Shown: positions 17,469 through 24,973 of the stretch, in pieces | Numbering within the stretch: position 1 is the stretch's first letter | Layout of the letters: each line of letters opens with the position of its first letter | Assembly (NCBI RefSeq): GCF_014873145.1 | Contig: NZ_JADBEK010000001.1 | Span: forward strand, 5,146,001 to 5,210,000 | Length of the DNA stretch: 64,000 nt | Source of the DNA: Nonomuraea angiospora | GTDB lineage: Bacteria; Actinomycetota; Actinomycetes; Streptosporangiales; Streptosporangiaceae | Direction: 5' to 3' | Program-made: the position numbers and the translations under genes | Notes under the pieces: model-generated | Seen by the model: the letters and a program-made list of their open reading frames with translations, nothing else | Databases searched by the model: none | Told to the model about the DNA's origin: nothing

Positions 17469-17483
17469 ACCGAATAATTCGGT
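17469..17483. promoter_or_regulatory. 15-bp palindrome before the sigma factor gene
   Basis: ACCGAATAATTCGGT is perfectly symmetric around the central A and is strikingly AT-rich in its core compared with its surroundings. It lies 41 bp before the GTG of the ECF sigma factor, so it could be an operator or part of an autoregulated promoter. No cognate protein can be named. Confidence 0.4.
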
Positions 17484-17524
17484 GAGTCGCGGTAATCCGG
17501 GGACGTCCGGAGGGACTACTGGGT

Positions 17525-18049
17525 GTGGATGATCCCGAGGAACGATTCACAGACCTCTACGACCGGCACTATCGCAGCGTCCTGGGCTACGCCCTGCTCC
17601 GGGCCGAGCGCGACCTGGCCGAGGACGTCTCCAGCGAGACGTTCCTGGTGGCGTGGCGGCGGCTCGACGACCTGCCGGAGCCGCCGCTGCCGTGGCTACT
17701 CGGAGTGGCGCGCAACCTGCTGGCCAAACAGCGCGACTCGCGCCACCGGCGGCAGGCCCTGGTCGACCGGATCGTGGCCCTGACCACCCCGCGCGACCAG
17801 GTGGCCTGGGACGTGGCCGAGCACGTCATCGACAGGGAGAGCGCGCTGGCCGCGCTGTCGGCCCTGCCGGAGCACGACGTGGAGGCCATGATCTTCGCCA
17901 CCTGGTACGGCCTGCCGCCCGAGCAGGCGGCCTCCGTCGTGGGCTGCTCGGTCCGTACGTACAACGTCCGGCTCCACCGTGCGCGCAAGCGCCTCACCCA
18001 GGCCCTCCGCCTGGGCGGCGCGAGCCCGGCCCGCAGCCTCGACTCCTGA
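17525..18049 (+). CDS. ECF-type RNA polymerase sigma factor
   Basis: 174 aa. Region 2: FTDLYDRHYRSVLGYALLR, AEDVSSETFLVAWRRLDDL and PWLLGVARNLLAKQRD. Region 4: LSALPEHDVEAMIFATWYGLPPEQAA, VVGCSVRTYNVRLHRARKRL. No extra C-terminal domain. The start is GTG 17525. The next gene begins 22 bp downstream and encodes a CU044_5270-type membrane protein, a pairing repeated at 32980-34774. By analogy the membrane partner regulates or reads out this sigma factor, but the family partner has not been shown to be an anti-sigma factor. Confidence 0.9.
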   Translation: MDDPEERFTDLYDRHYRSVLGYALLRAERDLAEDVSSETFLVAWRRLDDLPEPPLPWLLGVARNLLAKQRDSRHRRQALVDRIVALTTPRDQVAWDVAEHVIDRESALAALSALPEHDVEAMIFATWYGLPPEQAASVVGCSVRTYNVRLHRARKRLTQALRLGGASPARSLDS

Positions 18050-18071
18050 CCACACCCTTGGAGGACCCCTC

Positions 18072-19229
18072 ATGACCGACCGAATCTTCGCCGAGCTCAA
18101 GCCCGACGGGCTGGACGAGCTGGCCGAGGACGGCTACCGGCGGCGCCGCTCGGCCGACCTGGCCCGCGCCTTCGCCACGCCGCGCGTCAGGCGGCGCTCG
18201 CGGCGGCCGTTCCTGCTGGTGGCGAGCGCGGCGGCGGCCGGGCTCGCGGCCGCCACCGTGGTCGTCGCCTCCGGCGGGACGCCGGCCCCCAAGACGCAGA
18301 GCCCGGCGGTCGCGGCCAAGCCGGCGACCGCCCGCTCCTTCCTGCTCGCGGCGGCCTCGACGGCGCTGCGCGAGCCGGCCGGGTCCGGCCGCTACTGGTA
18401 CCTGCGGGAGCGCACGTTCGCGAAGGTGCACAACGTGCCGGGCGATTACGCGGCCAAGCTCGATGCCCTCCGCAAGGCCCAGGAGGACAAGGAGGCGGGG
18501 CTCAAGGGCGCCCCCGAGCGGCTGGCCGCCGCGAAGAAGGAGTTCGACAGGAAGGTCATGGAGCTGAAGACCGGCGGGATCGCCGAGCTGCCGTACGCGG
18601 CCTTCGCCGCCGACACCCGTGAGACCTGGCGCCCGATGAAGGCGGGCGAGACCGGCCGCAGCGTGAGCAACCAGGACGTCGAGGTCACCTTCGGCTCCCC
18701 GCAGGACGAGGCCGACTGGCGGGCGGCCGGCTCCCCCGAGCTGGCCGAGAAGAGGCCCAAGACCTACGACGACGACACCGAGCGAATCCTGTCGATCGAC
18801 AACCCGAGCCTCAACCTGCGCAACCTCGGGGACCTGCCCACCGGCGAGGACGCGCTGCGCCGCCGCCTGGACGACCTCTGGAAGCGCAGCCCGAACAGCG
18901 CGGACACCGACAAGGCCGGCTACCTCTGGCAGACCGCCGTGGACCTGATGACCGCGCCGCTCAAGCCGGGCACCCGCGCGGCCCTGTTCCGCGTGCTGGC
19001 CGACCAGCCGGCCGTGACGCTGGAGGGCAGGACGTCGGACGCGCTGGGGCGCACAGGGGTCGCCCTCTCCACGCCGACGGCGCACGAGCTCACGGTGCGG
19101 CTGGTCGTGGACGAGCAGTCGGCGGAGCTGCTGCAGTACGAGCTGGCCGAGAAGGGCAAGCTCCTGCTGCGGGTGGCGCTGGAGGACATGGGCTGGTCCG
19201 ACGAGCTCGGCAGGCGCCCGGCCGGCTGA
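18072..19229 (+). CDS. CU044_5270-family membrane-anchored protein
   Basis: 385 aa. A cytoplasmic N-terminus (LDELAEDGYRRRR) is followed by one membrane segment (FLLVASAAAAGLAAATVVVA, about 47-67) and a large extracytoplasmic domain ending LLRVALEDMGWSDE. Landmarks of the family are SGRYWYLRERTFAK, ETWRPMKAGETGRSVSNQ, LPTGEDALRRRLDDLW and ALFRVLADQPAVTL. GGAGG precedes ATG 18072. It is transcribed with the ECF sigma gene. Placement and topology fit a sigma-factor partner, but no zinc anti-sigma motif (HxxxCxxC) is present. Confidence 0.8.
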   Translation: MTDRIFAELKPDGLDELAEDGYRRRRSADLARAFATPRVRRRSRRPFLLVASAAAAGLAAATVVVASGGTPAPKTQSPAVAAKPATARSFLLAAASTALREPAGSGRYWYLRERTFAKVHNVPGDYAAKLDALRKAQEDKEAGLKGAPERLAAAKKEFDRKVMELKTGGIAELPYAAFAADTRETWRPMKAGETGRSVSNQDVEVTFGSPQDEADWRAAGSPELAEKRPKTYDDDTERILSIDNPSLNLRNLGDLPTGEDALRRRLDDLWKRSPNSADTDKAGYLWQTAVDLMTAPLKPGTRAALFRVLADQPAVTLEGRTSDALGRTGVALSTPTAHELTVRLVVDEQSAELLQYELAEKGKLLLRVALEDMGWSDELGRRPAG

Positions 19230-19260
19230 GGCCCCGGCCGGACGCCTGTCACGGGGGGGC

Positions 19261-20661
19261 TCAGCGGCGCCAGATCACCGCGGAGGGGGTGCCGGCGTCC
19301 ACGGTGACGTCGCCGTTCCAGGCGAGGAAGGACTCCTGGGGCAGGTAGTCCTGCCCCAGGAAGAAGCCGCGCTTGATGCCGGTGACGTGCACGACCGCGC
19401 CGTTGTCGGTGCCGACCACGACGCGGTTGGCGGTGATCTCCTGGATGTCGTCGGCCGTCGTGCCGGGCGGCAGCTCCACCGTGGTCGCGGCCGGGTCGTC
19501 CCGCTGGATGGACCAGGTCGGGTCCACGTGGTTCGACAGGTAGACGGTGGCTCCGCTCTTGAGGCGCACGCCGAGCGCGACGCCGACCCAGGACGAGCCG
19601 GTGTTGGGCCGGTCGGTCGTCTTCTTGACCACCGCGTACAGGTAGTTGCGCTGGTCGCTGACCTCCGGCGTGGCGGGCGTCGTGCCGGAGGCGGCCTCGA
19701 TCTTGCCCTCCCGGATCATCTCCTTGGACATGATCTGGTAGGTCCAGGAGTTGGTGTCCATCATGTACTCGCGGGCCTCAGCGGCCGGCCGGGTCTGCAG
19801 CGCCGACAGGAAGAACCGCATCGGGTCGGTGACCTTGTCGCACATGTTGTTGTTGTTCGTGCAGGTCTCCAGCTGGGCGTGGTCGCCCTCGTACGTGCCG
19901 GCGAACTGCAGCGTCTGGTGGTTGGCGGCCTGGTAGGTGTCGCTGCCCGCGACCCGGTTGCCGCGCTCGTCGACCTCCACCGCGTAGACCCACTCGATGT
20001 CGGTGGTCCGGCCCCAGCGCGCCATCAGCGCCGGCGTGTTGGTCCCGCCGTCCTCGTTGCTCCACACGACGGAGTACGTCAGCTTCGTCCGGCCCGGCGC
20101 CGACCCGGGGCCGGCCTCGTGCCAGGCGATGAGCGGCGTGTCGGTCGTCGCGTTCTGGTACGGGGTGCCGAGCTCGGAGAGGTTGCGGCCGTAGACGATC
20201 GGGGCGTAGCGCAGGGCCAGGTACTCGGCGCCGCCCGGCGCGTACGTCGTCACCTTCACCCGGTCGAGCAGGACGGACGTACTCCCCGCCGCGGATCGCT
20301 CACCGGCGAAGCGCAGCCGCAGCACGTGCGGACCCTGCCGCAGCGAGCCGAGCGCGAGCTGCCGGGGCAGCCGCTGGTCTCCGGAGACGACGAGGTCGGT
20401 GGCGTAGCGGTTGTCGACGTAGATCGACACGACGGCCGACTCCCCGCCCTTCACGCCCCAGTCCGTGCCGGGCGCGGCGGCGTTCAGGTCGACGACCGCC
20501 TCGCCGGCCCGCTTCACGAGGAACGGGACCCGTACGTCGGAGTGGTCGCGGCGAACCTGGATCGGGCGGCCCTGATCGGCCTGCGCCACCGCGGGTGCGG
20601 CGAGCACGGCCGCCGTGGCGAGGGCCGCGGCCGCGGCGGTGAGCAGTTGGACGACTCGCAT
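19261..20661 (-). CDS. secreted protein of unknown function (Vps62-like region)
   Basis: 466 aa. Signal peptide: RVVQLLTAAAAALATAAVLA with AVA-Q cleavage near residue 28. An N-terminal beta-rich module (about 30-155; YVDNRYATDLVVSGDQRLPR) precedes a domain beginning YAPIVYGRNLSELGTPYQNA with WHEAGPG, YSVVWSNEDGGTNTPAL and TDIEWVYAVEVDERG, which recalls the Vps62/DUF946 family, then a C-terminal part with two cysteines (ETCTNNNNMCDK). Function unknown. CGGAGGAAACTCTG directly precedes ATG 20661, fixing the start. Monocistronic by spacing. Confidence 0.65.
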   Translation of the reverse strand: MRVVQLLTAAAAALATAAVLAAPAVAQADQGRPIQVRRDHSDVRVPFLVKRAGEAVVDLNAAAPGTDWGVKGGESAVVSIYVDNRYATDLVVSGDQRLPRQLALGSLRQGPHVLRLRFAGERSAAGSTSVLLDRVKVTTYAPGGAEYLALRYAPIVYGRNLSELGTPYQNATTDTPLIAWHEAGPGSAPGRTKLTYSVVWSNEDGGTNTPALMARWGRTTDIEWVYAVEVDERGNRVAGSDTYQAANHQTLQFAGTYEGDHAQLETCTNNNNMCDKVTDPMRFFLSALQTRPAAEAREYMMDTNSWTYQIMSKEMIREGKIEAASGTTPATPEVSDQRNYLYAVVKKTTDRPNTGSSWVGVALGVRLKSGATVYLSNHVDPTWSIQRDDPAATTVELPPGTTADDIQEITANRVVVGTDNGAVVHVTGIKRGFFLGQDYLPQESFLAWNGDVTVDAGTPSAVIWRR

Positions 20662-20821
20662 CAGAGTTTCCTCCGTGGGGGATTGCACCGCGAACCCGCG
20701 GTCAAAGCGATTGTCAGACCTGTCGGCCAACTCCGAGAGAGCAATCGCTGAAGATCAGGACAACGCCCCAGATCTCCGACATATCCGGCAGCAAGCCGGC
20801 CGATGGACAGGACCTGGGGCC
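20662..20821. promoter_or_regulatory. upstream region of the secreted protein gene with an inverted repeat
   Basis: AGCGATTG (20706-20713) and CAATCGCT (20742-20749) form an 8-bp inverted repeat with a 28-bp gap, 45-90 bp upstream of the secreted protein start. It may be a two-site operator. The remaining bases show no recognisable promoter hexamers or coding sequence. Confidence 0.25.
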
Positions 20822-21010
20822 ATGACCTCCCGAGCGGTCTACCGCGTGCCCGCCACCACCTCGCGGGCCCGGGTGGCCGTCTGGCGCGAGCTCAAGCACA
20901 TGGGGGCGCTCTAGCCGTGTGCGTGCTGCCCGACCGGGTGCGCGAGCGCCTCGACAAGATCCGCGCCCGCATCGGCGAACTGGAGGGCGAGGGCGGCTCC
21001 GGGCAGGGCA
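20822..21010 (+). pseudogene. fragment of a ChrB/PaaX-like N-terminal domain
   Basis: ATG 20822 opens AVYRVPATTSRARVAVWRELK followed by HMGAL and a TAG. The adjacent frame continues without a gap in sense as AVCVLPDRVRERLDKIRARIGELEG. Together these read as the start of the ChrB N-terminal (PaaX-related) winged-helix domain, in which the pattern is RVAVWRxLxxLGAxxLxxxVxVLPD. The frame is broken at the TAG (20911-20913) and the sequence degenerates after about 21010, so about 60 residues remain of a protein of 150-300 aa. It lies head-to-tail before the D-aminoacylase gene and is presumably non-functional. Confidence 0.55.
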
Positions 21011-21087
21011 GACCGGACGAAAATCCAGCACGAAACTCGTCTTCCCACACAAGCCGCCCCACCACCCCGACCGGGTACGGTGCGCCA

Positions 21088-22557
21088 ATGGACACCCATG
21101 ACCTCGTGCTGGGCGGCGCCCGGGTCCTCGACCCGGAGACCGGTCTCGACACCGTCGCCCACGTAGGCGTGACCGGCGGCGTGATCTCGGCGGTCTCGGC
21201 GCGGCCGCTGTCCGGCCGCGAGCACCTCGACGTCTCCGGGCTGGCGATCGCGCCCGGCTGGATCGACCTGCACAGTCACTCCCACACCGTCGCCGGGCAC
21301 CGGCTGCAGGCGCTCGACGGCGTCACCACCGTGCTCGACCTGGAGGCGGGGATCAGCCCCGTGTCGGAGGCGTACGCCGCGGCCGCGGCGGAAGGGCGCC
21401 CGCTCAACTACGGCTTCTCCGCCTCCTGGGGCATGGCCAGGATGGCCGCGGTCGGCGGGCTGCCGCACGGCGGAGGGCTGGCCGCCGCGCTCGGCGCCAT
21501 CGGCAGCCCCGCCTGGCAGGCGGAGGCCGGCCGGGCGCAGCTCCAGGCGCTGCTCGGGCTGATCGAGGCCGACCTCGCCGACGGGGCCCTCGGGATCGGC
21601 CTGCTGATCGGGTACGCGCCCAGGGTGGACCCGCGGGAGTACGTCGCGGTCGCCGGGCTCGCCGCCAAGGCGGGCACGCCCACCTACACCCACGCCCGCG
21701 ACCTGGTCGAGCAGACGCCTGACCTGCCGATCGACGGCGCCGAGGAGATCGTCATGGCGGCCGTCGAAACGGGCGCCCACATGCACTACTGCCACGTCAA
21801 CAGCACGTCGCTGCGCCAGCTCGACCGGGTGCTGACGCTGGTGGAGCGGGTGCGGGCCGAGGGCGCGCGGGTGACCACCGAGGCGTACCCCTACGGCGCG
21901 GGGATGACCGGCATCGGCGCCGCCTTCCTCGCCCCCGAGGCCCTGCCCGCCTCCGGCATCGGGCCTCAGTCCATCGTCTACGTCCCCACGGGAGAGCGGG
22001 TCGCCGACGCGGAGACGCTGCGCCGGCTGCGTGCCGCCGACCCGGGCGGGCTCGCGGTCATCCACTTCTTCGACGAGGACGACCCCGCCGACCTGGCGTT
22101 CGTCGACCGGGCACTGCTCAGCCCCGGCACCGTCGTGGGCTCCGACGCCATGCCGCTGACCTGGGTGGGCGGACCGCCCGAGCCGCTGGCCTGGCCGCTG
22201 CCGCCGTCCGCCGTCACGCATCCCCGTACGGCGGGGACGTTCTCGCGCGTGCTGCGCCGCCACGTCAGGGAGACGGGCCGCCTCACGCTGCTGGAGGCGG
22301 TGGCCCGCTGCAGCCTGCTGCCCGCCCGGGTGCTGGAGGACGCCGTGCCCGCCATGCGGCGCAAGGGCAGGATCCAGCCGGGCTGCGACGCCGACCTGGT
22401 CGTCTTCGACCCGGGGACGGTCGGGGACCGGGCCACCTACGCCCGCAGCACCACGCCCTCGGCCGGTTACGCGCACGTGCTGGTCGGCGGCCGGTTCGTG
22501 GTGCGGTCGGGAGAGCTCCTCCTCGACGCGCTGCCCGGCCGCCCCATCAGGCGCTGA
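21088..22557 (+). CDS. N-acyl-D-amino-acid deacylase (D-aminoacylase family amidohydrolase)
   Basis: 489 aa. The metal-dependent amidohydrolase core has the HxH ligands in GWIDLHSHSH, further ligands in HMHYCHVNSTSLRQ and the catalytic Asp in VVGSDAMPLTWVGGPP. The end GCDADLVVFDPGTVGDRATYARS is diagnostic for the D-aminoacylase/N-acyl-D-glutamate deacylase group; AYPYGAGMTGIGAAF is the insertion domain. It hydrolyses N-acyl-D-amino acids or related amides in the cytoplasm, perhaps for peptidoglycan-derived or non-protein amino acid use. ATG 21088 is chosen because the D-L-V-L-x-G-A-R-V-L-D-P-E-T opening follows at once. Confidence 0.88.
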   Translation: MDTHDLVLGGARVLDPETGLDTVAHVGVTGGVISAVSARPLSGREHLDVSGLAIAPGWIDLHSHSHTVAGHRLQALDGVTTVLDLEAGISPVSEAYAAAAAEGRPLNYGFSASWGMARMAAVGGLPHGGGLAAALGAIGSPAWQAEAGRAQLQALLGLIEADLADGALGIGLLIGYAPRVDPREYVAVAGLAAKAGTPTYTHARDLVEQTPDLPIDGAEEIVMAAVETGAHMHYCHVNSTSLRQLDRVLTLVERVRAEGARVTTEAYPYGAGMTGIGAAFLAPEALPASGIGPQSIVYVPTGERVADAETLRRLRAADPGGLAVIHFFDEDDPADLAFVDRALLSPGTVVGSDAMPLTWVGGPPEPLAWPLPPSAVTHPRTAGTFSRVLRRHVRETGRLTLLEAVARCSLLPARVLEDAVPAMRRKGRIQPGCDADLVVFDPGTVGDRATYARSTTPSAGYAHVLVGGRFVVRSGELLLDALPGRPIRR

Positions 22558-22559
22558 GC

Positions 22560-23350
22560 CCCCGGCCGGCAACCAGGCGGTCCCCCTGGCGGTGTCCTGC
22601 TCGACCAGCCCTCTCAGCCGGTGGAGGGTCAGCGTGGCTCGCACGTCCTCCACCCGTACGACGGCGGGGGCGTTCCGGCCGGCGACGTCCAGCACCAGAT
22701 CGGCGTCGGCGCGCGAGACGGCCACGCCGGCCAGGGCAGGAACGGCAGGCCCGACGCCGGCGAGGGCGGGAGCGGTAGGCCCGATGCCGGCCCGCACCGG
22801 CAGGCCGAAGGCGCGGGTGGCCGCGCTCACGAACTCGCCCGCGAGGGCGCACGCCCGCGACCTGGTGTCCGCGACGAGGGCGTAGGCCCGCACGCCCAGG
22901 GCCACGGCGACGACCGTACGGCGGTAGGCGGAGCCGGACAGGGTGACGAGATCGGCGATCCGCCTGGCCACGGCCACGTCCGCGGGGGCGTCGGCGATCC
23001 GCCTGGCCACGGCCGCGTCTGCGGGGGCGTCGGTGCCCGTTCCCAGGGCGACCACCGTCACCGGCGCGGACAGCCCGAGGCCAGAGGCGTCCTGCGACGT
23101 GCCGTCCGGCAGGCGCATGACCGCCTCCACGCGCCGGCGCCGCTCGGGGTCGGGCTCGGCGCGGCGGCGCAGCGGGTGCAGCGCCACGTTCCCGGCGGCC
23201 GGCTCGAGGATCCGCCGCACCTCCTGGCCCAGCGGCTCGTCCCCATCGACGACCCAGATGCTGCCCAGCCTCTGGGTCGTCGGGTCGAAGGGGACCCCCT
23301 GCGCGACATCGAGGCGCTGCGCCGGGTGCGCGCGTATGAAATCCGATTAA
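22560..23350 (-). pseudogene. remnant of a PucR/CdaR-family regulator
   Basis: In one open frame on the minus strand the sequence reads RLGSIWVVDGDEPLGQE, RRILEPAAGNVALHPLRRR, DPERRRRVEAVMRLPDG, then RTVVAVALGVRAYALV, FGLPVRAGIGPTAPALAGVG and VRVEDVRATLTLHRLRGLVEQD. This is the GAF-like plus GGDEF-like middle of a PucR-type activator. An in-frame TAA stands a few codons before the first recognisable residue, no start codon precedes it, and the C-terminal HTH_30 domain is missing where the D-aminoacylase gene begins. It contains a 39-bp tandem duplication (22952-23029). Only about 250 of the usual 400-550 residues survive. Confidence 0.62.
22952..23029. repeat. 39-bp tandem duplication, two copies
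   Basis: Copies 22952-22990 and 22991-23029 differ at two positions. The unit is 13 codons long, so the duplication keeps frame in the PucR remnant (ADAPADVAVARRI repeated). A weaker repeat of the GIGPTAPALAG type lies nearby at about 22740-22800. Confidence 0.85.
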
Positions 23351-23507
23351 ACAAATAATGGTTCAACGGTGAACGGACGATTCCCGGCGACGTTTAATAA
23401 CCGATTGACTCGAGTTATCCTCTCGACCGAAACCCCTATAAGGTTGGCCCCGCGCGCGCGGGCAGACGCGGCAGTCTGCGGCGATATATGAGGTCGAGGA
23501 GATACTG
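23351..23507. promoter_or_regulatory. AT-rich upstream region of the solute-binding fusion gene
   Basis: This interval contains several AT-rich tracts (AAACAAATAATGG, TTTAATAACCGATT, CCCTATAAGG) in an otherwise very GC-rich window. Possible hexamers are TTGACT at 23405 and TATAAG at 23437, but their spacing (26 bp) is wrong for a single housekeeping promoter. A GAGGAG ribosome site ends the region. A promoter is likely here; its exact position is not determined. Confidence 0.4.
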
Positions 23508-24908
23508 GTGGGCGTCGATACTCTCCGTGAAGAACAGGCGATAAGCCGGGCCACCGATCGCCTGGTTCAGCTTTACACCGGCACTCACTCGGCCGAGCAC
23601 GTCAGAGCCGTCATGGAGGCGGCTCGCAAGCGTTTCGACGGCTTTCCCATCAGGGATTTCGTTCCCATTCTGGTGGAACGCATCGCGCACGGAGAGTTGG
23701 CGGCGCAGGCGCGGGCGGCCGACGAGCTAGTGGACCTCGAATCACCGGAGACAGCCGACGATATCCCCGATTCACCGGAAATTCACTCTCCGGAAAACGA
23801 CCGGCCATCCCGAAAGCCGGCCACCCTCATTCGCAGTAAGGGATTTCTTTCCCTGGCCGCGGCGGCGGTCGTCGTGACCGCCGTCGTCGTCGTGGTGAAC
23901 GTCAGCCAGGACGACCCCCCGCCCCCTCCCCCGCTCACGATCGTGCGCGGGGTGATCGGCTCCGAGAAGAAGGCGTTCTTCGAGGATCCGCGCGTGCAGC
24001 AGGCCCTCGCCGGCCAGGGCGTGAAGGTCGAGGTCGAATCGGCGGGCTCGCGCCAGATCGCCACCTCGATCAACCTCGACCGGTACGACTTCGCGTTCCC
24101 GTCGAGCGCGCCCGCGGGCGAGTCGATCCAGCGCGCGCGTCACGTCAACACGAAATACACGCCGTTCTCCTCGCCGATGGCGATCGCGACGTTCCAGCCG
24201 ATCGTGGACGTGCTGGCCAAGGCGGGCGTGGTGAAGAAGGGGCCCGTCCCGACCTTCAGCGTCGACCGCTATCTCGGGCTCGTCACGTCGGGCACGAAAT
24301 GGGCCCAGCTCTCGCGTAACTCCGCCTACCCCGTCGACAAGAACGTCCTGGTCTCCACGACGGACCCGCGCACGTCGAATTCCGCGGCCATGTACCTGGC
24401 GACGGCCAGCTATGTCGCCAACGGCAACGCGGTCGTGCACGGCACCACCGCCGAGAAGAGCGTGCTGCCCCTGATGACCCAGTTGTTCACCAGCCAGGGC
24501 TACACCGACAACACCTCCGAGGGCCCGTTCAACGAATACCTGACGGTGGGCATGGGGCCGACCCCGATGGTCTGGATCTACGAGGCGCAGTACGTGGACG
24601 CCGCCGCGCGGGGCCGGCTCAAGCCCGGGATGGCGCTGATGTACCCGTCGCCGACGGTGCTGTCCCAGCACACGCTGGTACCGCTCACCCCGACGGGCGA
24701 CCGGATCGGACGCCTCCTGAGCACCGACCCGGAGCTGCAGGGCCTCGCCGCCGAACACGGGCTCCGCTCGGGCGACGCCACCCGGTTCGCCAAGGTCGCC
24801 GCGGATCACGACGTGCCCGTCCCGAAGGACCTCATCGACGTGGTCGACATCCCTTCGTACGACACGCTCGAGCACCTGCTCGACGGCGTCGCCAAGTCTT
24901 ACGGCTAG
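23508..24908 (+). CDS. membrane protein: three-helix-bundle domain fused to an extracellular solute-binding-like domain
   Basis: 466 aa. Residues about 13-65 (ATDRLVQLYTGTHSAEHVRA, RKRFDGFPIRDFVPILVERI) match the short three-helix-bundle dimerisation domain of actinobacteria. An acidic linker is followed by one membrane helix (112-131), a run of prolines (137-142) and a domain of about 320 residues starting TIVRGVIGSEKKAFFEDPRVQ, with IATSINLDRYDFAFPSSAPAG and GPTPMVWIYEAQYVDA. The last part has the layout of a type 2 periplasmic-binding (SBP_bac_11-like) fold displayed outside the cell. There is no lipobox. It starts at GTG 23508 after GAGGAG and is followed 65 bp later by a membrane ATPase, so it may be the sensor half of a two-gene system. 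Confidence 0.68.
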   Translation: MGVDTLREEQAISRATDRLVQLYTGTHSAEHVRAVMEAARKRFDGFPIRDFVPILVERIAHGELAAQARAADELVDLESPETADDIPDSPEIHSPENDRPSRKPATLIRSKGFLSLAAAAVVVTAVVVVVNVSQDDPPPPPPLTIVRGVIGSEKKAFFEDPRVQQALAGQGVKVEVESAGSRQIATSINLDRYDFAFPSSAPAGESIQRARHVNTKYTPFSSPMAIATFQPIVDVLAKAGVVKKGPVPTFSVDRYLGLVTSGTKWAQLSRNSAYPVDKNVLVSTTDPRTSNSAAMYLATASYVANGNAVVHGTTAEKSVLPLMTQLFTSQGYTDNTSEGPFNEYLTVGMGPTPMVWIYEAQYVDAAARGRLKPGMALMYPSPTVLSQHTLVPLTPTGDRIGRLLSTDPELQGLAAEHGLRSGDATRFAKVAADHDVPVPKDLIDVVDIPSYDTLEHLLDGVAKSYG

Positions 24909-24973
24909 AGCCTTTCATCCACAGCGGGACGCGGAAACCTTCCGGATCGTGGGCGGCCGGAACATAATCGTCC

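Noticed and set aside
19230..19260. possible terminator between the convergent CU044_5270-type and secreted protein genes
   Set aside because: Only short GC-rich complementarity (CCGGCC with GGCCGG) is present; the stem is too weak and ambiguous to call.
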